Shown: one piece after another, positions 1 through 7,567 of the stretch | Layout: every line of letters begins with the position of its first letter | Position numbering within the stretch: the stretch's first letter is position 1 | From: Asaia lannensis NBRC 102526 | GTDB taxonomy: Bacteria; Pseudomonadota; Alphaproteobacteria; Acetobacterales; Acetobacteraceae | Length of the DNA stretch: 64,000 bases | Direction of reading: 5' to 3' | NCBI RefSeq assembly: GCF_024054035.1 | Contig: NZ_JAMXQU010000003.1 | Span: 248,001 to 312,000, forward strand | Program-made: the position numbers and the translations under genes | The notes under the pieces: model-generated | Database searches by the model: none | Seen by the model: only the letters and a program-made list of their open reading frames with translations | What the model was told of the DNA's origin: nothing

Positions 1-1443
1 ACCGGACCCGAAGCTCGCTGCCGTCGCATCCAGCTCCTTGCCGATACGCGTCCAGCGCTTGCGCTCGCTGCCGAGCAGCCCCTCAAGCCCGGATTTCTCC
101 TTGAGAAGGGCATCGCGTTCCTTGCGTATCTCGATTTCCTCAAGACGACGCAGGGAGCGCAGGCGCATGTTCAGCACATACTCGGCCTGCAACTCGGTCA
201 GGGTGAAGGCACGCATAAGCTCGGGTTTGGGCTCATCGCTCTCGCGTATGATGCGAATGACCTCATCGAGATTGAGATAGACGGCCAGAAAGCCCTCCAG
301 GATCTCAAGACGACGATCCACCGCATTCAGGCGATGCTGCGAACGACGCACCAGAACGATTTCGCGATGATCGAGCCAGGACTGGATCACCTCGCGCAGA
401 CCCATGACGCGCGGCACGCGATTGGCATCCAGCACGTTCATGTTCAGGCTGAAACGGCTCTCGAGCGGTGTGACGCGAAACAGCGTTTCCATCAGCACTT
501 CCGGCTCGATCCCCTTGGTCTTGGGTTCAAGAACCAGTCGGATATCGGTCGTGCTTTCATCGCGGATATCAGCCAGCAGAGGCAGTTTTTTCTGCTCCAT
601 CAGCTCGGCAATCTGCTCGATCAGGCGCGATTTCTGCACCTGATAGGGAATTTCGGTCACGATCACGGTCCAGGTGCCGAAACGGCCCTGCTCGACCTCC
701 CATTTCGCACGCGTGCGGAAACTGCCGCGCCCCGTCTCATAGGCCGTCTGCATGCTGGCGGGATCTTCGATCAGAACGCCACCGGTCGGAAAATCGGGGC
801 CCGGCATGAACTGCATCAGCGCCTCGACCGAGGCTTGCGGATTTTCGATCAGATGACGTGCGGCACGGCAGATTTCCGCCGCGTTATGAGGGGGAATGCT
901 TGTGGCCATACCCACGGCAATACCGGCAGCGCCATTGGCCAGCAGATTGGGGAAAGCACCTGGCAGAACGACAGGCTCGGCATCCTCATTGTCATAGGTC
1001 GGGCGAAAATCGACCGCGTCGTCCTCGATCCCTTCGAGCAACGCCTTGGCTACCGCCGTCAGGCGAGACTCGGTGTAACGCATGGCGGCCGCATTATCGC
1101 CGTCGATCGAGCCGAAATTGCCCTGCCCCTCGACCAGCGGATAGCGCACGGCAAAATCCTGCGCGAGGCGCACGAGCGCCTCATAGACTGCCGCATCGCC
1201 ATGGGGATGGAACTTACCGATAACGTCACCGACGACGCGCGCGCATTTCTTGAAACCCGCGCTCGGATCGAGCTTGAGCTGCTGCATGGCGTAAAGAATA
1301 CGACGATGGACCGGCTTCATGCCGTCACGCACATCGGGAAGCGAGCGCGCCATGATGGTGGACATGGCGTAGGCGATATACCGTTCGCTCAGCGCATCTG
1401 CGAGCTTCGTATCCTCGATATGTCCTGCCAGATCCTGACTCAT
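1..1443 (-). CDS. parC: DNA topoisomerase IV subunit A, N-terminal part (partial)
   Basis: This is the breakage-reunion subunit of topoisomerase IV, which with ParE decatenates daughter chromosomes. The gene starts with ATG at 1443 and runs off the left edge, so about 481 residues are present. The translation begins [20 protein letters not shown] and contains the [14 protein letters not shown] segment and the [10 protein letters not shown] segment, whose Tyr123 is the DNA-attacking tyrosine. The quinolone pocket reads [10 protein letters not shown], with Ala84 where E. coli ParC has Ser80; the following Glu is kept. I call it ParC rather than GyrA from the N-terminal form and the nearby recO. 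The C-terminal beta-pinwheel domain lies outside the window. Same strand as recO, but a plus-strand rhodopsin cassette separates them. Confidence 0.93.
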   Translation of the reverse strand, partial: MSQDLAGHIEDTKLADALSERYIAYAMSTIMARSLPDVRDGMKPVHRRILYAMQQLKLDPSAGFKKCARVVGDVIGKFHPHGDAAVYEALVRLAQDFAVRYPLVEGQGNFGSIDGDNAAAMRYTESRLTAVAKALLEGIEDDAVDFRPTYDNEDAEPVVLPGAFPNLLANGAAGIAVGMATSIPPHNAAEICRAARHLIENPQASVEALMQFMPGPDFPTGGVLIEDPASMQTAYETGRGSFRTRAKWEVEQGRFGTWTVIVTEIPYQVQKSRLIEQIAELMEQKKLPLLADIRDESTTDIRLVLEPKTKGIEPEVLMETLFRVTPLESRFSLNMNVLDANRVPRVMGLREVIQSWLDHREIVLVRRSQHRLNAVDRRLEILEGFLAVYLNLDEVIRIIRESDEPKPELMRAFTLTELQAEYVLNMRLRSLRRLEEIEIRKERDALLKEKSGLEGLLGSERKRWTRIGKELDATAASFGSG

Positions 1444-1540
1444 GCAACGCCCTTTCGTTTCAGGGCAGATAAGGCGGCGCGGCGCATGATGTCCAGAGTA
1501 AATACCCCGTTTTTGTTCCTGTTGTGTGGGCCATGTTTTT

Positions 1541-1558
1541 CACCGTGCACGGACGGTG
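1541..1558. promoter_or_regulatory. Dyad upstream of the rhodopsin gene, possible operator
   Basis: CACCGT (1541-1546) and ACGGTG (1553-1558) form an inverted repeat around GCACGG, and CCGTGCACGG (1543-1552) is itself a perfect palindrome. It lies in the 262-base gap between the divergently transcribed parC and rhodopsin genes, about 150 bases before the rhodopsin start. I could not place a convincing -35/-10 pair in this gap. Calling it an operator is inference only. Confidence 0.3.
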
Positions 1559-1705
1559 GCGTCTGACTCTCTCCTGCTGCCGTGCTTGCTCGGCTCGCAT
1601 GGCCGGCGCGCAACGTCGCGGCAGGAAAGGAGCAGAAAAGAGCAGGTCAAGCGCGTGGCTCTACAACTTTATGTGTCAGCGCCCGTTCATCGCTGCTCAA
1701 CTACC

Positions 1706-2431
1706 ATGAGAAATGCGAAAATGACCCAGTCCATCCTCTGGCTGACTGCCCTGATCATGTTCGCAGGAGGAACGGCCCTGCTGTTTCTCGGCAAACGCCG
1801 CACGGAAACAGAAGGCGTGATGAGCCTTGCCCATGGCATCGTTCCGATTATTGCGGGGTGTCTCTATGTCGCCATGGCGACGGGCCAGGGCGCTGTTCTG
1901 CTTCCCACCGATGCAACACTTGCCGGTGTCGGCAATTCCACGCGTATCCTGTGGTTCGGTCGTTATATCGACTGGTTTTTCACCACCCCGCTTCTGCTGG
2001 TCGGCCTCGGTTGCCTTGGCATGCTGCGTGGTCGCAAGCGCGCCGATCTGCTGCTCGGCGCTGTGGCAGCCGATATCATCATGATCGTCACGGCTTTTGC
2101 CTTCAGCGCGTCTGAAAACGTGATCAGCCGCTGGATCTGGTTCATTCTCTCCTGCCTCGCTTTTCTCGGCGTCTATTACGTCATCTGGGTGTCACAGAAA
2201 GAGGCGAACCAGCTCGAAACACCGGCCGTGCAGCAGGCCTATCTGCGTAGCGCCGCAATCCTGTCGGTGCTCTGGATGGTCTACCCGGTCATTCTGGCCC
2301 TGTCGCCCGACGGTCTTGGGATCGTGCCCGATGGTGCGAGCGTGCTGATCATTGCGATCACCGACGTGCTGGCCAAGGTCGGCTTCGGTTTTCTCAGCCT
2401 GTCCGACGACAGAAAACTCGTGACAGCCTGA
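1706..2431 (+). CDS. Microbial (type 1) rhodopsin with DTG motif, probable light-driven proton pump
   Basis: A 241-residue seven-helix retinal protein of the bacteriorhodopsin class. Helix C reads RYIDWFFTTPLLLVG: Asp89 is the Schiff-base proton acceptor (bacteriorhodopsin D85), Thr93 matches T89, and Gly100 replaces the cytoplasmic donor D96/E108, giving a DTG motif. Helix G reads ITDVLAKVGFG, with Asp220 and the retinal lysine Lys224. Trp90, Trp190, Tyr193 and Pro194 line the pocket. Leu97 matches the residue linked to green absorption in proteorhodopsins. The proteorhodopsin counterion His appears to be Leu53, so the pump looks more bacteriorhodopsin-like. Phe occupies the place where carotenoid-antenna rhodopsins need Gly. 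The start is uncertain: ATG 1706 or ATG 1721, neither with a strong ribosome site. blh follows after 4 bases. Pump direction is inferred. Confidence 0.93.
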   Translation: MRNAKMTQSILWLTALIMFAGGTALLFLGKRRTETEGVMSLAHGIVPIIAGCLYVAMATGQGAVLLPTDATLAGVGNSTRILWFGRYIDWFFTTPLLLVGLGCLGMLRGRKRADLLLGAVAADIIMIVTAFAFSASENVISRWIWFILSCLAFLGVYYVIWVSQKEANQLETPAVQQAYLRSAAILSVLWMVYPVILALSPDGLGIVPDGASVLIIAITDVLAKVGFGFLSLSDDRKLVTA

Positions 2432-2435
2432 TCGC

Positions 2436-3377
2436 ATGATACCCGGTCGACTGCTCGATGCTCCGACCGGGCCTTCAGACCGGATCGTACAGGCATACTG
2501 GCTGCTCGCCGGAGCAAGCGCCGTCTTGTCCATAGCGTTTGCAAACGAGACCCTGATGCTCCTGACGATCCTCCTTTTTGGCGTGCCTCACGGGGCGCTG
2601 GATGGAGAAATGGCACGGGAGCGTTTGCACGCACGCTGGGGCGTCGCCTGGTTTCCTCTTTTCGGCCTGCCCTATCTTGCAGCGATCGCTCTCGTGATCG
2701 CTGCATGGCAAATCTGGCCCTATGCGACACTCACGGCATTTCTTGTTCTGTCGCTATGCCATTTTGGCGCCGAAACCGCTGGGACCGACCGTCCCCTGTT
2801 ATCGGCTTTCGTACTGGGCGGCGCACCGCTCATTCTGCCAGTCTGTCTGTATCCAGCTCAGACAGCGACTCTGCTTGACGGCATGATCGCCCCTCACGTT
2901 CTGGACGGTCCACCGCCCTGGATGACAGACCTCATGCCTGTCTGGACGGTTTGCGCGCTCGTATGGCTGGCGAAAACCGATCGATACGTCGTCGTAGCGA
3001 TTTTCCTGCCGGTCCTGCTGGTTTTCTGGCTGCTGCCGCCTTTGCCAGCCTTCATGCTCTATTTCATTTTCATCCATGCACCGGCGCATATAGACGGGCT
3101 GACTGCGTCGAATAACTGGTCTCGCCTCACGTCACAGCGCGATGCGCTCAAAAGGGCGATCCCCCTGTCGCTCCTGACGGCCATTATCGCTTTCGGTCTC
3201 TGGCCGCTTTATGCGGGGCCGCCTGTATCGCGCCTGTTACAGCTGACATTCCAGCTACTGGCAGCACTCACCCTGCCCCATATGGTGTTCGACATGCTGA
3301 TAACGCGCAATTCCCCCATCATCAGGGGAGGTTCGGCACGACGGCGTTCCATTTCAGGCGGAATCGACCGCCTCTGA
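2436..3377 (+). CDS. blh: Brp/Blh-family beta-carotene 15,15'-dioxygenase
   Basis: Integral membrane enzyme that cleaves beta-carotene into two retinal molecules, the chromophore for the rhodopsin just upstream. It is 313 residues, strongly hydrophobic, with about eight membrane segments. The family's iron-ligand histidines are visible in order: GVPHGALDGE (His52, with Asp56), LSLCHFGAE (His110), FIHAPAHIDG (His215/His219) and LPHMVFD (His283). ATG 2436 lies 4 bases after the rhodopsin stop, so the two are surely cotranscribed and probably translationally coupled. The last 24 bases overlap the 3' end of recO on the other strand, and the Arg/Ser-rich tail after about residue 290 looks like read-through into that sequence. 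Beta-carotene synthesis genes are not in the window. Confidence 0.9.
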   Translation: MIPGRLLDAPTGPSDRIVQAYWLLAGASAVLSIAFANETLMLLTILLFGVPHGALDGEMARERLHARWGVAWFPLFGLPYLAAIALVIAAWQIWPYATLTAFLVLSLCHFGAETAGTDRPLLSAFVLGGAPLILPVCLYPAQTATLLDGMIAPHVLDGPPPWMTDLMPVWTVCALVWLAKTDRYVVVAIFLPVLLVFWLLPPLPAFMLYFIFIHAPAHIDGLTASNNWSRLTSQRDALKRAIPLSLLTAIIAFGLWPLYAGPPVSRLLQLTFQLLAALTLPHMVFDMLITRNSPIIRGGSARRRSISGGIDRL

Positions 3378-4124
3378 CATAGATTCAGCAAGACTGCGTA
3401 TGCGCATTTCCAGTCGCTCACGCGATGCCGGCACAGGCCTGTGGCGCGTGCCGAACAAATGACGAGCAAGAAAATGGCCGGTCAGGGTCAACCCCTGTAC
3501 CCAGAGTGCGGGATCGTCCTCGCCTTCATCGCCGCCATCCGGTCTGAGAAAGGGCGGGAGCGGCAGCAGACGATCAACCCATGGCCCTGCCCCTTCCTCA
3601 CTGACGGCACGACCGGTTTTGGGAGAAACGAAGCGCAGACCGCCGGTCTCCCCGGTCGTTGCGCAACGATCGAGCGTAAGGCCATAACCGAGCGTCGACA
3701 GAAGCGCGGTTTCCCAGCGTATGTAGTCGATTACGGGTGCGGGATCGGCCAGCACGCAAAAGGCGGTCAGATCGCGCACGGTACGCAGGAAAAAATCGGG
3801 GTGGGGTTCGCGATCCGGCAGGGCGCTGTCGGTCAGTTCCGCAGCGGATTGCACCAGACCGAGCTGTAACGGGCGGTCCAGCAGCCTCACAGCTGTTTCC
3901 TGAACGAGTTCTCCCGTCAGATGGCCCAGCTGATCGGATAATCTTGAGGCATAGCGGGCAAGGATCAGATTACCCGGCTGCCAGAGTGCCGCCTGGCGAC
4001 GCGACGATCCGCCACGCACCAGACCGGCAATGCGGCCATACTCTTCGGTGAAGAGATGCACCACGGCTCCGCCCTCGCCGTAGCGCCGGGCGGAGAGGAC
4101 GATTGCCGCACATTCGAAATTCAT
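3354..4124 (-). CDS. recO: DNA repair protein RecO
   Basis: RecO helps RecR displace SSB and load RecA during RecF-pathway gap repair. It is 256 residues from ATG 4124, a typical length. The N-terminal OB-fold reads MNFECAAIVLSARRYGEGG and is followed by the VHLFTEEYGRIAGLVRG signature. The C-terminal part includes RFVSPKTGRAVSEE and a segment ending in LFGTRHRPVPASRERLEMRI, typical of alphaproteobacterial RecO. A TTG nine bases further upstream is a possible alternative start. It lies downstream of tsf on the same strand. The stop overlaps the tail of blh, which converges on it. In many alphaproteobacteria recO and parC are adjacent; here the rhodopsin cassette lies between them. Confidence 0.9.
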   Translation of the reverse strand: MNFECAAIVLSARRYGEGGAVVHLFTEEYGRIAGLVRGGSSRRQAALWQPGNLILARYASRLSDQLGHLTGELVQETAVRLLDRPLQLGLVQSAAELTDSALPDREPHPDFFLRTVRDLTAFCVLADPAPVIDYIRWETALLSTLGYGLTLDRCATTGETGGLRFVSPKTGRAVSEEGAGPWVDRLLPLPPFLRPDGGDEGEDDPALWVQGLTLTGHFLARHLFGTRHRPVPASRERLEMRIRSLAESMSEAVDSA

Positions 4125-4157
4125 GCGCAGCAATCCGTCCCGTGATCGTGCAGACGA

Positions 4158-5063
4158 TCAGGTACCAGCGGCAGCAGCCACTTCGGCGGCGAAATCGCTG
4201 GTTTCCTTTTCGATGCCTTCGCCGAGCTGGAAGCGCTCGAAAGCAACGAGCTTGGCACCGGCCTTCTCGACAACCTTGGCAACGCGCGTTTCGCCGTCAT
4301 GCACCCAGACCTGCTCCAGAAGAACGACTTCTTCGTAGAACTTGCGGATACGACCTTCGATCATTTTCTCGATGATGGCTTCCGGCTTGCCGGACTCACG
4401 AGCCTGCTCGATCAGAACCTGACGCTCACGCTCCAGGGCTTCCGGATCGACACTGGCGACGTCCAGAGCGGACGGACGCGTTGCTGCAACATGCATGCCG
4501 ATCTGGCGGCCCAGCGTCAGCAGCGCGTCGGACTCGGAAGGAGCCTCGACAGCGGCCAGAACGCCGATCTTGCCAACGCCCGGACGCAGTGCGCCGTGAA
4601 CGTAGGAAGCCACGATGCCCGAAGGAACCGTCAGCACCTTGGCGCGACGCAGCGACATGTTCTCGCCGATGGTGGCGATCAGGTGGGTCAGCTCTTCGGC
4701 AACCGTACGGCCCGTGGGCAGCTTGGCCTGCGAAAGGCTGTCAAGATCGTCACCGGCATCGAGAGCAGCGTGAGCCACGGATTCGACGAATGCCTGGAAA
4801 GCTTCGTTACGACCCACGAAGTCGGTCTCGGCATTGACTTCGACCATGGCGGCCTTGTTCTTGCCCGAAGCGACAGCCACGAGGCCCTCTGCCGTGGTAC
4901 GGCCGGACTTCTTGGCAGCCTGCGACAGACCCTTGGCGCGCAGCCAGTCGATGGCAGCGTCCATGTCGCCAGCGGCTTCGGTAAGAGCCTTTTTGCAATC
5001 CATCATGCCGGCGCCGGTTTTCTCGCGCAGGTCACGAACGAGGGCAGCTGTGATTTCCGCCAT
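4158..5063 (-). CDS. tsf: Translation elongation factor Ts
   Basis: Guanine nucleotide exchange factor for EF-Tu in the cytoplasm. It is 301 residues and starts [20 protein letters not shown], with the conserved [10 protein letters not shown] motif, then the [10 protein letters not shown] core motif. The C-terminal end contains [21 protein letters not shown] 5063 has an AAGGAG ribosome site about 9 bases upstream. It is the second gene of an rpsB-tsf operon; the 104-base gap holds a stem-loop that may tune the tsf to rpsB ratio. Confidence 0.97.
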   Translation of the reverse strand: MAEITAALVRDLREKTGAGMMDCKKALTEAAGDMDAAIDWLRAKGLSQAAKKSGRTTAEGLVAVASGKNKAAMVEVNAETDFVGRNEAFQAFVESVAHAALDAGDDLDSLSQAKLPTGRTVAEELTHLIATIGENMSLRRAKVLTVPSGIVASYVHGALRPGVGKIGVLAAVEAPSESDALLTLGRQIGMHVAATRPSALDVASVDPEALERERQVLIEQARESGKPEAIIEKMIEGRIRKFYEEVVLLEQVWVHDGETRVAKVVEKAGAKLVAFERFQLGEGIEKETSDFAAEVAAAAGT

Positions 5064-5138
5064 GTTCCAAACTCCTTCAGGAACGAAACGGCGCGCCGCA
5101 GCCTTTCAGCCGGGCACGCCAGAAAATTTCGAATGCAG

Positions 5139-5158
5139 GGGAGATCTCACGATCTCCC
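5139..5158 (-). promoter_or_regulatory. Stem-loop between rpsB and tsf
   Basis: GGGAGATC and GATCTCCC form an 8-bp perfect stem around TCAC in the rpsB-tsf intercistronic gap, just after the rpsB stop. No U-run follows in either direction, so it is more likely an attenuator or RNA-processing/stability element than a full terminator. Confidence 0.5.
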
Positions 5159-5167
5159 GCACGCATT

Positions 5168-5953
<786 letters not shown>

Positions 5954-6422
5954 GATGCAAATTCCTGTTCTTCTGGTTGTGCCTCCGTATGACATTGCGC
6001 GCTTTCGCGGGCACCAGAGAGTCTGTCGTCATACGTGCGAATTGTTCTTTCCCTCCTGCAGCAGCGCCGCAGACAAGAGAGAACGGGCGCGGTATCGCCG
6101 TTTTCGCGGAAAAAGGCAAGAAGTAAGCGCAAAATGCCTTATGAACCCTCCATGACAGACACCGCTTTGGGCACCTGTCGGCTCATGCAGCCGCAAGCCC
6201 TGCCGCGCGCACACATGCCGCAGATCACCGCAACAGTCGAACCGAAGGGCCCGTAAAAACGTTTCCCTAATAGACGGCAAATAAGATGCCTCTGCCTGTC
6301 GAGGGAGAAGTTCCTCCCATACCAAGACCCTGCGGACAGCTGACCGGCAGAGCGTTGCATTCTTTATCGCCCTGCATTTTCCTGACGCATGTAAAGCACC
6401 AGACAGGGAATGACCCGGGGCC
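5954..6422. other. Intergenic region, rpsB leader and upstream sequence
   Basis: About 470 bases separate rpsB (minus) from the dehydrogenase promoter (plus). The proximal 140 bases would be the rpsB leader with the weak promoter candidate at 6091-6119. I see no credible protein gene or strong hairpin in the rest. The short open frames here have no ribosome sites or family resemblance. Confidence 0.4.
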
Positions 6423-6451
6423 TTGAACTCGGTGGACAGGCTCATTATTTC
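6423..6451 (+). promoter_or_regulatory. Probable sigma70-type promoter of the quinone-oxidoreductase-like gene
   Basis: TTGAAC (6423-6428) and TATTTC (6446-6451) are separated by 17 bases, 35 bases before the ATG. The -10 element overlaps a perfect palindrome. Its position also argues that translation starts at ATG 6486 and not at the in-frame TTG at 6423. Confidence 0.45.
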
Positions 6452-6465
6452 GATTTTTATCGAAA
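6448..6465. promoter_or_regulatory. Palindromic operator overlapping the -10 and start site
   Basis: TTTCGAT (6448-6454), TTTT, ATCGAAA (6459-6465): 7-bp perfect arms with a 4-base centre, sitting on the -10 element and the likely transcription start. This is the classic position for a repressor. The regulator is not adjacent in this window. Confidence 0.55.
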
Positions 6466-6485
6466 CAAAGGAGCGAACACGTCTC

Positions 6486-7493
6486 ATGACACGTGCCATG
6501 GTTATCACCCCACCCGGTGGCTTCGAGAACATCAGGCTCACCGAGATCGAGACACCGGCCCCTGGCCCTGACGAGATCCGTGTCAGGCTGCATGCGTCAT
6601 CGCTCAATTATCATGACTATGCCGTCGTCAGCGGCATGTGGGCACCTACCGAACCCCGGATCCCCATGGCCGACGGTGCGGGTGAGGTCATCGAGACCGG
6701 CAGCAACGTCACCGAATTCCGGATCGGCGATCGTGCGGTGAGCACGTTTTTCCCGACCTGGCTTGCAGGCCGACCCGAGGTGATCGGTTTCTCCACGGTA
6801 CCCGGCGACGGCGTCGATGGCTATGCACGTGAGGAAGTGACCGCAAAAGCGACCTCTTTTACCCATGCCCCGAAAAACTGGAGTCATGCCGAAGCCGCCA
6901 CACTAACCACAGCCGGCCTGACCGCATGGCGCTCGCTCTTCGTCGATGACCGCATCACGCCAGCCAGCACGGTCCTCGTTCAGGGGACCGGGGGCGTGTC
7001 CATTTTTGCCCTGCAATTTGCCAAGATGGCGGGGGCAACAGTCATCGCCACATCATCGAGCGATGAGAAGCTTCAGCGCCTGCGGGAACTCGGTGCAGAT
7101 CACCTGATCAATTACCGCAGCAATCCCGAATGGGGCCGCACGGCATGGGACATCACGGGCGGACGGGGTGTCGATCATGTGGTCGAGGTTGGTGGTGCCA
7201 CTTCGCTGGCCCAGTCGATGGAGGCTGTGCGCGTGGGTGGCCATATCGCAACCATCGGTATTCTGAGCGGCGTCTCAGCATCGCTCGAACTCGTTCCCAT
7301 GCTGCTCAAGCAGTTTCGCCTGCAAGGCGTGCTGGTAGGCAGCCGTGAAAACCAGATCGACATGATCCGTGCGCTCGATGCGCATGCCATGCGCCCGGTT
7401 CTCGACCGCTCCTTCGGGCTGGAAGATATCGTGGCCGCCTTCCGTTATCAGGAGACCAATCGTCATTTCGGCAAGATCTGTCTCGAATTCTGA
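6486..7493 (+). CDS. Zinc-free medium-chain dehydrogenase, NADPH:quinone oxidoreductase-like
   Basis: A 335-residue cytoplasmic oxidoreductase of the MDR superfamily. The N-terminal GroES-like domain contains ASSLNYHDYAVVSG, with the quinone-reductase NYHD pattern instead of the catalytic-zinc Cys of alcohol dehydrogenases. A structural-zinc Cys cluster is also absent. The Rossmann domain has LTTAGLTAWRSL, VLVQGTGGVSIFALQFAK and the LGADHLINYR motif. The likely activity is NAD(P)H-dependent reduction of quinones or activated alkenes; the substrate cannot be read from sequence. ATG 6486 follows AAAGGAG at 6467-6473. It stands alone with its own promoter and operator and converges on dnaE. Confidence 0.82.
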   Translation: MTRAMVITPPGGFENIRLTEIETPAPGPDEIRVRLHASSLNYHDYAVVSGMWAPTEPRIPMADGAGEVIETGSNVTEFRIGDRAVSTFFPTWLAGRPEVIGFSTVPGDGVDGYAREEVTAKATSFTHAPKNWSHAEAATLTTAGLTAWRSLFVDDRITPASTVLVQGTGGVSIFALQFAKMAGATVIATSSSDEKLQRLRELGADHLINYRSNPEWGRTAWDITGGRGVDHVVEVGGATSLAQSMEAVRVGGHIATIGILSGVSASLELVPMLLKQFRLQGVLVGSRENQIDMIRALDAHAMRPVLDRSFGLEDIVAAFRYQETNRHFGKICLEF

Positions 7494-7513
7494 TCGACGT
7501 CGCTTGGCACATA

Positions 7514-7545
7514 TCGGGGGAGAGGCTCGAATTCCTCTCCCCCGA
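7514..7545. terminator. Long stem-loop between convergent genes, probable bidirectional terminator
   Basis: TCGGGGGAGAGG (7514-7525) and CCTCTCCCCCGA (7534-7545) form a perfect 12-bp stem with an 8-base loop, between the dehydrogenase stop and the dnaE stop. No U-run follows, so it may act as a barrier or 3' stabiliser rather than a canonical intrinsic terminator. Confidence 0.6.
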
Positions 7546-7567
7546 CAAGACAAAGCCTGACTGCCTT

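Noticed and set aside
1526-1705. A 60-residue N-terminal extension of the rhodopsin
   Set aside because: Basic, non-helical, no ribosome site, and absent from the protein family.
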